Source of the DNA: Sphingobium yanoikuyae
GTDB lineage: Bacteria > Pseudomonadota > Alphaproteobacteria > Sphingomonadales > Sphingomonadaceae
Direction of reading: 5' to 3'
Length of the DNA stretch: 64,000 nucleotides
NCBI RefSeq assembly: GCF_013001025.1
Contig: NZ_CP053021.1
Span: forward strand, 4,657,001-4,721,000
In this document: positions 43,585 through 52,127 of the stretch, one piece after another
Numbering within the stretch: the stretch's first letter is position 1
How the letters are laid out: each line of letters opens with the position of its first letter
Program-made: the position numbers and the translations under genes
The notes under the pieces: model-generated
Told to the model about the DNA's origin: nothing
Databases searched by the model: none
What the model saw: only the letters and a program-made list of their open reading frames with translations

Positions 43585-44877
43585 ATGACGGCGATTAACC
43601 GGCACAGACTTTTCTGGCTGAGCGTCCTGGCGCTGTTCACCGCCTCGATGAGCGCATCGCTCCGCGCGGCGGTGGCGAGCAGCCTGAAGGCGGAATGGAT
43701 CGACCCGATCGCCCCGATCGCAGCCGGCGAGATGATCGGCGCGGCGCTGGGATCGGCCTTCCTGGGCTTTTCCATCACCGTCTTCGTCGTCAGCGCCTTT
43801 CTCGACACGATCGGCATCCGCCGCGTGCTGATCGGCTGCGGCATCGCCTTCCTGATCGGCACGACGCTGATCGTGGGTGCGGGCAGCATGGCGACCGGCA
43901 TGACCGTCTATCACCTCGTATGGCTGGGCATGCTGCTGTCGGGCATCGGCTGGGGCTTTGCCGAAGCGTCGATCAATCCGCTGACCGCCCGCCTCTATCC
44001 CGAGGATACGACCCATCGCCTCAACGTGCTGCACGCCTGGTATCCCGGTGGGCTGATCGTCGGCGGCCTTGCCGGCGTGTTCCTTGCCTCCGCGCTGCCC
44101 TGGCAGGCGATCATGGCGCTGGCCTATATCCCGGCCATCGGCGTCGTATTGATCGCCTCCACCACCCGCTTCCCCGCACCGCCCGCCACCGCCGGCAGCC
44201 GGGCGATGAAGGACATGATGCTGGAGGTGGTCCGTCGCCCCAGCTTCTTCATCTGGTTCGGCGCGATGTTCCTGACCGCCTCGTCCGAACTGGCGCCGGG
44301 CCAGTGGCTCGACGTCGCGCTCAGCAACCGGGTCGGCATGCGCGGCATATTGCTGCTGGTCTATGTCAGCGCGCTGATGTTCGTGTTCCGCCATTTTGCC
44401 GGACGGATCGCCGGCCGCCTGTCCAACCCCGGCCTGCTCTGGGTGTCGAGCCTGCTCGCCGCGATCGGCCTGTTCATGCTGTCGCAGGCGCAGTCGCCCG
44501 CCTCCGCCATCCTCGCCTCCACCGTCTGGGGCCTGGGCGTATGCGCGATGTGGCCGACGATGCTGGCGTCGGTGGCCGAACGTTATCCGCGCGGTGACGC
44601 CTGGGCGCTGGGGCTGGTGGGCTCGGCCGGCGCGCTGGCCAGCTTCTTCGTGCTGCCGCGGCTGGGCGAGATGTTCGATCAGGCCAAGGTGGAACTGGCC
44701 GGTGGGCCGGAAGCCTTCACCCGCCTGACCGGACCGGCGTTGCGCGCGGTGGAGGATGCGGCCGCGTCGCAATCCTTCGCCCGCCTCGCCTTCGTGCCGC
44801 TGATCCTGCTGGTCGTGTTCGGGCTGATCTGGCTGTCCGACCGGCGCGCCGGTCGTCGGGCGGAGGCCGTGGCATGA
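43585..44877 (+). CDS. MFS sugar transporter (FucP-like)
   Basis: This 430-residue major facilitator protein has about 12 helices. Notable segments are FLGFSITVFVVSAFLDTIGIRR (helix 2/3), GIGWGFAEASINPLTARLYPE (helix 4) and LNVLHAWYPGGLIVGGLAG (helix 5), which resembles the Fuc/Gal/Glc:H+ symporter group. GAGAGGAG lies 5 bases before the ATG. It overlaps the following TIM-barrel gene by four bases, so it belongs to the same operon and probably imports the cleaved or keto-sugar from the periplasm. Confidence 0.85.
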   Translation: MTAINRHRLFWLSVLALFTASMSASLRAAVASSLKAEWIDPIAPIAAGEMIGAALGSAFLGFSITVFVVSAFLDTIGIRRVLIGCGIAFLIGTTLIVGAGSMATGMTVYHLVWLGMLLSGIGWGFAEASINPLTARLYPEDTTHRLNVLHAWYPGGLIVGGLAGVFLASALPWQAIMALAYIPAIGVVLIASTTRFPAPPATAGSRAMKDMMLEVVRRPSFFIWFGAMFLTASSELAPGQWLDVALSNRVGMRGILLLVYVSALMFVFRHFAGRIAGRLSNPGLLWVSSLLAAIGLFMLSQAQSPASAILASTVWGLGVCAMWPTMLASVAERYPRGDAWALGLVGSAGALASFFVLPRLGEMFDQAKVELAGGPEAFTRLTGPALRAVEDAAASQSFARLAFVPLILLVVFGLIWLSDRRAGRRAEAVA

Positions 44878-45788
44878 AGCTGTCGCGCAGAAACCTGATC
44901 GCCGCCGGCGTCGCCGCAGCCGCCAGCCCCGCCATCGCCGCTGCGGCCGGCAGGGGATCCTCCAATGCCGCCCGCTTCTCGCTCGGCTATGCCCCGCATG
45001 AAGGCAGCTTCGCCAGCCGGGGCGGATTGCTGGAGCAGATCGCCTATGCCGCCGACCAGGGCTTTCGCGCCTGGGAGGATAATGAAGCGCGCAAGCGTCC
45101 GGTCGAACAGCAGGAAGCCATGGCCAAGGCGCTGGCGCAGCGCGGCATGACCATGGGCGTGTTCGTCGCCAGCATGCCCAAATGGGCGGAGTTCCGCCCG
45201 CTGCTCGGCAGCAATGACGATGCCGAGCGCGAAGCCTTCCTGGCCGACATCCGCACATCGGTGGAGGTCGCCAAGCGGCTGAACGCGAAACATGCGACCG
45301 TCGTCACCGGCTTCATGGACCGCAAGGTGCCGCAGGATATCCAGACCGGCCGGATCATCGATTGCATGCGCCGCGCCGGCGACATCGTCGCGCCGCACGG
45401 CCTGACGCTGGTGATGGAGCCGCTCAATACGCGGACCAACCATCCCGGCGTCTATATGCAGTCGATCGCCCAGGGCTATGCGGTGGCGCGCGGCGCCAAC
45501 AGTCCGGGCGTCAAGATATTGGCGGACCTCTATCATGAGCAGATCCAGTCCGGGAACCTGATCCCGACGCTGGAGGTCTGCTGGGCGGAGGTCGGCTATA
45601 TCCAGTTCGGCGACAATCCCGGCCGCAAGGAACCGGGCACCGGCGAGATCAACTACGCCAATATCGTCCGCTGGCTGCGGGGCCGCAATTATGGCGGCGT
45701 GATCGGCATGGAACATGGCAATTCGCTGGCCGGACGCGAGGGCGAGGATCGGCTGGTCGCCGCTTATCGCGCCATCGACCAAATATAA
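44874..45788 (+). CDS. exported hydroxypyruvate-isomerase-like TIM-barrel protein
   Basis: This 304-residue TIM barrel of the xylose-isomerase-like superfamily carries a twin-arginine signal (MKLSRRNLIAAGVAAAASPA, residues 1-20). Metal-site segments are LVMEPLNTRTNHPG (Glu, about residues 181-194), ILADLYHEQIQSG (Asp/His) and GYIQFGDNPGRKEPGTGE. Hydroxypyruvate isomerase (Hyi) is the closest family by these motifs, but a Tat-exported member implies folding in the cytoplasm and action in the periplasm on a sugar-like substrate. It overlaps the transporter gene by four bases. Confidence 0.83.
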   Translation: MKLSRRNLIAAGVAAAASPAIAAAAGRGSSNAARFSLGYAPHEGSFASRGGLLEQIAYAADQGFRAWEDNEARKRPVEQQEAMAKALAQRGMTMGVFVASMPKWAEFRPLLGSNDDAEREAFLADIRTSVEVAKRLNAKHATVVTGFMDRKVPQDIQTGRIIDCMRRAGDIVAPHGLTLVMEPLNTRTNHPGVYMQSIAQGYAVARGANSPGVKILADLYHEQIQSGNLIPTLEVCWAEVGYIQFGDNPGRKEPGTGEINYANIVRWLRGRNYGGVIGMEHGNSLAGREGEDRLVAAYRAIDQI

Positions 45789-45806
45789 GATGAGAGGAGG
45801 ACGAGG

Positions 45807-46673
45807 ATGAAAATCATCCCGACTGGCTTTGCAGGGACGGGTATCGCGCTGGCCACGGCTCTGCTGGTGGGCACAGCGGCGCAGGCGCAAGACAAGCCTG
45901 GCAAGCTGGGTTTCAAGGACACGCCGATCCTGCCCGGCGGCAACTGGCACGTCCATGATCCCGATCGCCCCGCCCCCACCGTCGTCACCCCGGCGGCACA
46001 GGCTGGCGGTGCACAGGCCGGCGGCGCACCGTCCGACGCAACCATCCTGTTCGACGGCCAGTCGCTCGACGCATGGCGCGGCGAGCGTGGCCCCTGGACG
46101 CTGGAAAAGGGGATCATGACCATCCCGCCGCGCAGCCAGAGCGGCGGCGAGAACAACCTGATATCGAAGCAGGAATTTGGCGACGTCCAGTTGCATCTTG
46201 AATTTCGGTCGCCCAATCCGCCGACCAAAAGCTCGCAGGATCGCGGCAATAGCGGCATCTGGTTCATGCAGCGCTACGAAGTGCAGATCCTGGATGGCTA
46301 TCAGAACCCGACCTATGCCGACGGCACGGTCGGCGCGGTCTATGCCTGGAAGCCGCCACTGGTGAACCCGTCGCGCCAGCCGGGCGAATGGCAGAGCTAT
46401 GACATCATTTTCGAACGGCCGCGCTTCGCCGCCGACGGCAGCCTGGTCCGGCCGGCCTATGTCACCGCGTTGCTGAACGGCGTGCTGGTGCAGAATCATC
46501 AGGCGATGCTGGGCACCACCAAATGGCGGTCGATCGCCCAATATCAGGTCCATGGGGACAAGGCGCCGATCCAGTTGCAGGATCATGACAGCCCCGTGTC
46601 GTTCCGCAACATCTGGGTCCGGCCGCTGCCGGACGAGGCCATCGCACAGGATCTGAAGGGAGCAGGACAATGA
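45807..46673 (+). CDS. 3-keto-disaccharide hydrolase family protein (DUF1080, PF06439)
   Basis: This 288-residue exported protein has a signal peptide ending AQAQD (about residue 28), an Ala/Gly/Gln linker, then a concanavalin-like beta-sandwich: TILFDGQSLDAWRGERGPW (about 76-94), GEFGDVQLHLEF-like KQEFGDVQLHLEFRSP, RGNSGIWFMQRYEVQILDG and FRNIWVRPL. These are hallmarks of the DUF1080 family, now linked to cleavage of 3-keto-glycosides by elimination or hydrolysis. Its place among a GMC dehydrogenase, a small subunit, a cytochrome and isomerases supports that function in the periplasm. It overlaps the next gene by four bases. Confidence 0.87.
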   Translation: MKIIPTGFAGTGIALATALLVGTAAQAQDKPGKLGFKDTPILPGGNWHVHDPDRPAPTVVTPAAQAGGAQAGGAPSDATILFDGQSLDAWRGERGPWTLEKGIMTIPPRSQSGGENNLISKQEFGDVQLHLEFRSPNPPTKSSQDRGNSGIWFMQRYEVQILDGYQNPTYADGTVGAVYAWKPPLVNPSRQPGEWQSYDIIFERPRFAADGSLVRPAYVTALLNGVLVQNHQAMLGTTKWRSIAQYQVHGDKAPIQLQDHDSPVSFRNIWVRPLPDEAIAQDLKGAGQ

Positions 46674-47233
46674 TGGACCGCAGACATGCGCTGGCGGGCA
46701 TGGTCGCCATGTTCGGCGCCGGGCTGTTCGCGCCGCTGGCGCGCGCCGCCGGGGTGATGCCGGCCGCTGGCGTGATCGACCAGGGCGCGCCCAGCCTGCA
46801 ACTGTTCACGCCCGATCAGCGGGCGCTGATGACCGCGCTGTGCGAACGCATATTGCCGGCGACCGACACGCCCGGCGCGATCGAGGCCGGCGTCCCCGCC
46901 TATATCGAGAAATTGCTGGCCGACTGGTCGGTGGCGGAGGATCGCGACCCGATCATCGCCGGCCTGGCCGAAATCGATGCGCGCAGCTGGCAGGATTACA
47001 AGATCCCCGCGACCAAGGCATCGGCGGCGCAGCATGACGCGCTGCTGACCCTGGCGATGAACGACCAGATCCCCAAGGGCGAGGAGTTTTTCGAGGCGTT
47101 CCGGCAGATGGTGATCGTGGGCTATTACACGTCCGAGATCGGGATCACCCAGGAACGCGAATATCTGCCGGTGCCGGGCGAATATAACGGCGCCTTCCCC
47201 TATTCCCAGGTCAACAAGGTCTATTCCGCATGA
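46670..47233 (+). CDS. gluconate 2-dehydrogenase subunit 3-family protein (GMC dehydrogenase small subunit)
   Basis: This 187-residue small subunit begins with the Tat-type signal MMDRRHALAGMVAMFGAGLFAP, then the family core LFTPDQRALMTALCERILPATDTPGAIEAGVPAYIEKLL (about residues 42-80) and the C-terminal GYYTSEIGITQEREYLPVPGEYNG. Small subunits of this family bind the GMC catalytic subunit and carry it through the Tat system. The matching GMC gene at 48121 lacks its own signal peptide, consistent with hitchhiking. It overlaps both neighbours by four bases. Confidence 0.88.
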   Translation: MMDRRHALAGMVAMFGAGLFAPLARAAGVMPAAGVIDQGAPSLQLFTPDQRALMTALCERILPATDTPGAIEAGVPAYIEKLLADWSVAEDRDPIIAGLAEIDARSWQDYKIPATKASAAQHDALLTLAMNDQIPKGEEFFEAFRQMVIVGYYTSEIGITQEREYLPVPGEYNGAFPYSQVNKVYSA

Positions 47234-48078
47234 ACCTCAACCGTCGTTCCATGATGCTGGGCGCCGGCGGCCTGGCCGCCCTCGCCGCCTCTCCCTTCGC
47301 CGCGCAGGCCGCCAGGGCCTCCGGCAAGATCGCCAGCGTCGGCCTGCAACTCTACACCGTGCGCGAATTGTTCGCCGCCGATCCGGTCGCCACCTTGGAG
47401 AAGGTCGCCAAGGTCGGCTATCGCGAGGTCGAATTTGGCGGTGGCGGCTATGACGCCATGGACCACAAGCTGCTGCGCAGCACGATGGACCGGCTGGGCC
47501 TCACCTGCCCGTCGCTGCACATCGGCTATGACGCGCTGCTCGACAAGTTCGATGCCAGCGTGGCGATGGCAAAAACGCTGGGCGCGGGCACCGTCGTCCT
47601 GCCCTATATGGTCGACAAATATCGCAATGCGGAAGCTTGGAAGGCTGCGCTAGTCAACATCAACCGCTTCGGTGCGCAGCTCAAGGCCGCTGGCCTGGGC
47701 TTTGCCTATCATAATCATGATTTCGAATTCACCACCAAGCCGGATGGCGTCAGCCTGTTCGACCAGCTGGTGAAGGCGTGCGACCCCGAATTGGTGAAGA
47801 TCGAACTGGATCTCTACTGGGCGATCTATGCCGGGCAGGATCCGCAGGCGCTGATCCGCAGCCTGGCCGGTCGCATCTATTCCTATCATGTGAAGGATAT
47901 GCGCGCGGATCGCAGCATGACCTCGGTCGGCAGCGGCACGGTCGATTTCGGCGCGATCTTCAAGCTCAACGCCATCGCCGGCGTCCAGCATTTCTATGTC
48001 GAGAATGACCAGGCGCCCGCGCCCTATATTCCCGACATCACCAAGAGCTTCCAGACGCTGCGCGCGCTGCGCTTCTGA
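47230..48078 (+). CDS. exported sugar isomerase/epimerase-like TIM-barrel protein
   Basis: This 282-residue xylose-isomerase-like TIM barrel has a Tat-like signal (MNLNRRSMMLGAGGLAALAA, residues 1-20). Barrel features include GLQLYTVRELFAADP, GYREVEFGGGGYD, YHNHDFEF (metal region, about 158-165), KIELDLYWAIYAGQDP (Glu/Asp) and YSYHVKDMRADRS (His). It differs clearly from the two other TIM barrels of the locus, so three separate isomerase-like activities are encoded. It overlaps the small-subunit gene, and the GMC gene follows after 42 bases. Confidence 0.84.
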   Translation: MNLNRRSMMLGAGGLAALAASPFAAQAARASGKIASVGLQLYTVRELFAADPVATLEKVAKVGYREVEFGGGGYDAMDHKLLRSTMDRLGLTCPSLHIGYDALLDKFDASVAMAKTLGAGTVVLPYMVDKYRNAEAWKAALVNINRFGAQLKAAGLGFAYHNHDFEFTTKPDGVSLFDQLVKACDPELVKIELDLYWAIYAGQDPQALIRSLAGRIYSYHVKDMRADRSMTSVGSGTVDFGAIFKLNAIAGVQHFYVENDQAPAPYIPDITKSFQTLRALRF

Positions 48079-48120
48079 TCCCCACCTGCCTCAAGACAGA
48101 AAACTCCAGGAGAGGACATC

Positions 48121-49803
48121 ATGGCTTCGACAGACAGGTACGATGCGATCGTCATCGGTTCGGGCATCAGCGGCGGCTGGGCTGCCAAGGAATTGACGGA
48201 AAAGGGGCTGCGGGTGCTGATGCTCGACCGCGGCCATATGGTCGAACATGGCGAGGATTATGCCTATGACGGCAAGCCCGCCTATGAGGTGCCCGCTCGC
48301 AACATCATGCCCGACCCGCTCAAGCAGAGCGATTATTTCATCGCCCAGCATGGCTATGTCGCGCCCAGCAACCAGGCCTTCTATAATAATGACCGGCTGA
48401 ACCCCTATGATTATGGCGCGGGCAGCAAATTCTACTGGATCCGCCCCGCGGCGGTCGGTGGCAAATCGCTGATCTGGGGCCGCTGGAGCTTCCGCTGGAG
48501 CCCGGCCGATTTCGAGGCGAACAAGCGCGAGGGCATCGGCGGCGACTGGCCGATCCGCTATGAGGATCTGGTCCCTTGGTACAGCTATGTCGAAAAATAT
48601 ATCGGCGTATCGGGATCGCGCGAGAATCTGGCCTATCTGCCCGACAGCGAGTTCCAGCCGCCGATGCCGATGAACATCGCGGAAAAATGGATGAAGCAGC
48701 GGCTGGAAACGCAATTCCCCGGCCGCAAGATGATCAATGCCCGCCTGTCCAACATGACCGAGGACAAGCCGGAACAGAACCGCACCAAATGCCAGCTGCG
48801 CAACCAGTGCGGCAACGGCTGTTCCTTCGGCGCCTATTTCTCGACCCAGGCGGTCACGCTGCCGGCTGCGCGGGCGACCGGGCGGCTGACCTTGCGGTCC
48901 GACGCGGTCGTCACCAACCTCGATTATGATCCGGCGACCAAGAAGGTCAGCGGCGTGCGCTTCGTCGATGCCAAGACCGGGCAGGCCGAAACCGTGACCG
49001 CGCGGCTTGTGTTCCTGTGCGCGTCAGCGCTGGCCTCGACCCAGATCCTGATGAACTCGCGCCCGGCGGGCAGCGGCAAGAGCCATTTCGACAGCAGCGG
49101 GACGCTGGGCCGCTATGTCATGGACCATATCTTCCGCGTCGGCGTGAAGGGCGACATCCCCGGCATGGAGGAGTTCATCGAATATGGCCGCCGCCCCGGC
49201 GCCATCTATGTCCCGCGCTTCCGCAACAATGGCGACAGCGAGGATGTCGGCTTCAAGCGCGGCTATGGCTATCAGGGCGGCGCCTATCGCGAGCCGTCCA
49301 AGCCGGTCGGCTTCGGCGCATCGATGAAGCAGGGCATGCGCAAATATGGCGGCTGGAAATTCCAGATGGGCGCCTTTGGCGAATGCCTGCCCTATGAGGA
49401 TAATTATGTCGCGCTGAGCCCCGACAAGACCGACCGGTTCGGTATGCCGCTGATGCAGTTCAACGTCACCTTCCGCGACAACGAGATGCGGATGATGGCG
49501 GACGCGCGCGAACAGGGCGAAAAGATGCTGCGTGCGGCGGGCCTGACCAACGTCACCAGTTCGGTCCGCGAACATGTGCCGGGCGACGCCATCCACGAAA
49601 TGGGCGGCGCACGCATGGGTGCCGATCCGCGCGCATCGGTGCTCAACCAGTGGAGCCAGGCGCATGATGCCAGCAATCTGTTCGTGACCGACGGCGCGCA
49701 GATGGCGTCCATCTCCTGCGTCAATCCGTCGCTGACCTTCATGGCGCTGACTGCCCGCGCGGTCGACCATGCGGTCAAGGAAATGAAGGCAGGCCGGGTC
49801 TGA
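48121..49803 (+). CDS. GMC-family FAD dehydrogenase, glucoside 3-dehydrogenase-like catalytic subunit
   Basis: This 560-residue GMC oxidoreductase has N-terminal ADP-binding AIVIGSGISGGWAAKELTEKG (about residues 9-29). A Cys cluster CQLRNQCGNGCSFG (about 223-236) resembles the iron-sulfur region of bacterial FAD glucose/sorbitol-type dehydrogenases, and the C-terminal block is IHEMGGARMGADP plus NPSLTFMALTARAVDH. There is no signal peptide, so export with the Tat-signalled subunit at 46670 is expected. With that subunit and the cytochrome c it would form a three-part dehydrogenase like the glucoside/lactose 3-dehydrogenase described in Caulobacter. Substrate oxidation at C3 is inferred. Confidence 0.87.
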   Translation: MASTDRYDAIVIGSGISGGWAAKELTEKGLRVLMLDRGHMVEHGEDYAYDGKPAYEVPARNIMPDPLKQSDYFIAQHGYVAPSNQAFYNNDRLNPYDYGAGSKFYWIRPAAVGGKSLIWGRWSFRWSPADFEANKREGIGGDWPIRYEDLVPWYSYVEKYIGVSGSRENLAYLPDSEFQPPMPMNIAEKWMKQRLETQFPGRKMINARLSNMTEDKPEQNRTKCQLRNQCGNGCSFGAYFSTQAVTLPAARATGRLTLRSDAVVTNLDYDPATKKVSGVRFVDAKTGQAETVTARLVFLCASALASTQILMNSRPAGSGKSHFDSSGTLGRYVMDHIFRVGVKGDIPGMEEFIEYGRRPGAIYVPRFRNNGDSEDVGFKRGYGYQGGAYREPSKPVGFGASMKQGMRKYGGWKFQMGAFGECLPYEDNYVALSPDKTDRFGMPLMQFNVTFRDNEMRMMADAREQGEKMLRAAGLTNVTSSVREHVPGDAIHEMGGARMGADPRASVLNQWSQAHDASNLFVTDGAQMASISCVNPSLTFMALTARAVDHAVKEMKAGRV

Positions 49804-49829
49804 CAGCGTCGGCCCACTCCCGACGCTGT
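49803..49829 (+). terminator. hairpin directly after the GMC gene
   Basis: ACAGCGTCGG (49803-49812) pairs perfectly with CCGACGCTGT (49820-49829) over a 7-base loop, starting on the last base of the stop codon. There is no T-run, so it may stabilise the operon mRNA or act as a factor-dependent end. Confidence 0.45.
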
Positions 49830-49876
49830 GCTGCGCCGCAAAACCGGCTATCAGGGGCCATGAGGATGAGCTTCTG

Positions 49877-50911
49877 ATGGCCCGGCGGCGGGAAAATGGC
49901 GTGACGATCCGCGCCGTGGCGGAACGGGCCGGCGTGTCGGCGATGACGGTATCCAACGTCATCAACGGCGCCGGCCGCGCCAGCGCGACCACGGTCGCGA
50001 CGGTGCAGGCGGCGATCGCGGAACTGGGCTATGTGCCCAATCTGGCCGCCCGTCGCCTGGCCAAGGCGCGGGCGACGACGGTGGGCCTCATCTACAGCAA
50101 CCGGCGCACGCCCTTTCTCGACGCGGTACTGGTCGGATCGCTGCGGGCGACCAACGCCAATGGGCTGCAACTGATCCTGCGCGACGGCGATGGCGTGACG
50201 CTGGACGAGGCCGAACGCATCGCCCAGGAACTGGTGCGCAGTGGCGCCGACGCACTGCTGCTGATCCCGCCCTTTGCCGAGCAGTTGAGCGGATCGGCGA
50301 TATTGCCGGCGCTCGGCGTGCCTTTCGCCGCGATCGCCACCGGCACGCCGCTGTCAGGCATATCGACGGTGCGGATCGACAATCAGGCGGCGATGGAGGC
50401 GTTGACCCGACGCGTCATCGCCGATGGCCATCGCCGCATCGCCTATGTCGCCGGCCCCGATCATTACAGCGTGGTCGCCGCCCGGCTCGACGGCTTCTAC
50501 GCCGCCCTCCAGGATGCCGGCCTGCGCGTGGACGACAGCCTGATCGTCGAGCACAGCGCGTTCGACCATGCGTCCGGCATGGCGGCGGCGCAGGCGCTGC
50601 TCGCCCGGCCCGACCGGCCGACCGCGATCCTGTGCAGCAGCGACGATCTGGCGGCGGGCGTCATCGCCCAGGCCGGACAGATGGGGCTGACCCTGCCCCA
50701 TGATCTGAGCGTCACCGGGTTCGACGACACCATCCTCGCCTCGCGCGTCTGGCCGCCGCTGACCGTGATCCGCCAGCCGGTCGAGGACATGGCCTTTCGC
50801 GCCACCCAATGCCTGATCGGCGCGCTCGGCAAGGGCGGGATGCGCGTCAGCGACGAGATATTCGACCATCAACTGGTGCAGCGCGCGTCGATCGCGCCGG
50901 CCAGCACTTAG
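49877..50911 (+). CDS. LacI-family transcriptional regulator
   Basis: This 344-residue repressor has the N-terminal LacI helix-turn-helix and hinge: VTIRAVAERAGVSAMTVSNV (about residues 8-27), then NLAARRLAKARATTVGLIY. The periplasmic-binding-like effector domain contains IPPFAEQLSGSAIL, VAGPDHYSVVAARLDGFYAAL and SVTGFDDTILASRVWPPLT. It follows the sugar-oxidation operon in the same direction after 73 bases. It is the likely binder of the palindromes at 39590 and 42032. Effector probably a sugar or keto-sugar. Confidence 0.9.
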   Translation: MARRRENGVTIRAVAERAGVSAMTVSNVINGAGRASATTVATVQAAIAELGYVPNLAARRLAKARATTVGLIYSNRRTPFLDAVLVGSLRATNANGLQLILRDGDGVTLDEAERIAQELVRSGADALLLIPPFAEQLSGSAILPALGVPFAAIATGTPLSGISTVRIDNQAAMEALTRRVIADGHRRIAYVAGPDHYSVVAARLDGFYAALQDAGLRVDDSLIVEHSAFDHASGMAAAQALLARPDRPTAILCSSDDLAAGVIAQAGQMGLTLPHDLSVTGFDDTILASRVWPPLTVIRQPVEDMAFRATQCLIGALGKGGMRVSDEIFDHQLVQRASIAPAST

Positions 50912-50966
50912 GGTTTCACCGGGTGGCGCGGATCGCCGCCCTTTCAGCGACAGGGGACAGAGCATC

Positions 50967-51389
50967 ATGGAAACGAGCAGAAGGGAATTGGCGGCGATGA
51001 TGGCATTGGGCGGCGCAGGCATGGCCCTGTCCTCCACACAGGCTTCGGCACAGGCCGCGACCCCGGTTCAGGCGAAGCTGGTCCATCATGTCTTCTTCTG
51101 GCTGAAGCGGCCGGGCAACCCAGCCGATCGCGACCAGTTGATCGCCGGCCTGCGCACGCTGCGCGCTATCCCGGTGATCCGCGACCTGCAGATCGGCGTG
51201 CCCGCCAGCACCGAAAAGCGCGATGTGGTCGATTCCTCCTTCGACGTGTCGGAACTGATGGTCTTCGACAATGCGGTCGACCAGAAAGTCTATCAGGACC
51301 ACGAAATTCATCAGGCCTTCGTCAAATCCTGCGAGCATCTGTGGGCGAAGGTCGTGGTCTACGACATGCAGGTCGTGCCGGATCGCTGA
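50967..51389 (+). CDS. exported Dabb (stress-responsive A/B barrel) protein
   Basis: This 140-residue protein has a Tat-like or Sec signal (METSRRELAAMMALGGAGMALS) and a Dabb dimeric alpha-beta barrel: KLVHHVFFWLKRPGNPADRDQL (about residues 32-53) and SFDVSELMVFDNAVDQKVYQDHEIHQAF. Members of this fold occur as small cyclases, isomerases or stress proteins. Export and its position at the end of the sugar-oxidation locus suggest an accessory role there. Function not known. Confidence 0.82.
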   Translation: METSRRELAAMMALGGAGMALSSTQASAQAATPVQAKLVHHVFFWLKRPGNPADRDQLIAGLRTLRAIPVIRDLQIGVPASTEKRDVVDSSFDVSELMVFDNAVDQKVYQDHEIHQAFVKSCEHLWAKVVVYDMQVVPDR

Positions 51390-51454
51390 GCCGGGCATCG
51401 CAAGACGGCCCGATCCGCGCTAGGGTCGCTCATCAGCCTGAACAAGAGAAGATC

Positions 51455-52027
51455 ATGATTCTGCCGGATATTCTTGCCCCCACCTATGTCCAGATGCTGG
51501 GCGCCCTATCGGCTTGGCTGGTCAAGGCCGAGGCCGAGGCCGGGAAACAGGATGGCACGGCACAAACATTGCCGGGCGCGCGGCTGGCGCCGGACATGTT
51601 CCCGCTGTCGACCCAGATCCGCTTCGCCTGCGTCCAGGCGCAGGAGGGCATGTACCGGTTGCGCGGCGAAGCCTTCCCGCCGCTGGTCGGGCAGTTGCTC
51701 GATGAAGGCCGCAACGCGGGCGAGCATCCCGGATCGATCGCCGACGCGCAGGCGAGAATAGCCGAGACGATTGCGATCGTGGAAAGCCTGGCGGCGGATG
51801 CGCCGCCCATCGATCCGGCTGCGCCGATCGCCCATGCTCTGCCGCAGGGCATGATCTTCGACCTCACCGCCGGTCAATTTGTCCGCGACTGGGCGTTGCC
51901 GCAATTCTACTTCCACATCATGACCGCCTACGCGATCCTGCGGGCGCAGGGCGTGGACTTGGGCAAGGTCGATTATGTGGCCCACATGTTCCCCTATTTG
52001 CGGCCCGGCACCCTGCCTGCGCAATGA
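51455..52027 (+). CDS. DUF1993 family protein
   Basis: This 190-residue helical protein of the DUF1993 (DinB-like) family has DILAPTYVQMLGALSAWLVKAEAEA at the N-terminus, DMFPLSTQIRFACVQAQ in the middle and WALPQFYFHIMTAYAILRAQGVDLGKVDY at the C-terminus, all characteristic. The ATG at 51455 matches the family N-terminus. No signal peptide. Function unknown; it has no evident link with its neighbours. The 100 bases after it show nothing. Confidence 0.85.
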   Translation: MILPDILAPTYVQMLGALSAWLVKAEAEAGKQDGTAQTLPGARLAPDMFPLSTQIRFACVQAQEGMYRLRGEAFPPLVGQLLDEGRNAGEHPGSIADAQARIAETIAIVESLAADAPPIDPAAPIAHALPQGMIFDLTAGQFVRDWALPQFYFHIMTAYAILRAQGVDLGKVDYVAHMFPYLRPGTLPAQ

Positions 52028-52127
52028 GGTGACATAGCGGCGGCGGCGCATGCTGTGGTTCATGGCGATGGAGCCGCGTCGTGGCCCGTTTTCGGCATTG
52101 CCGTTCATCACCGGCGCGACGCCGATC

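Noticed and set aside
43339..45258. 639-codon open frame antisense to the MFS sugar transporter
   Set aside because: Begins with Arg/Cys/Pro-rich nonsense and is Gln/Arg-rich throughout; shadow frame.
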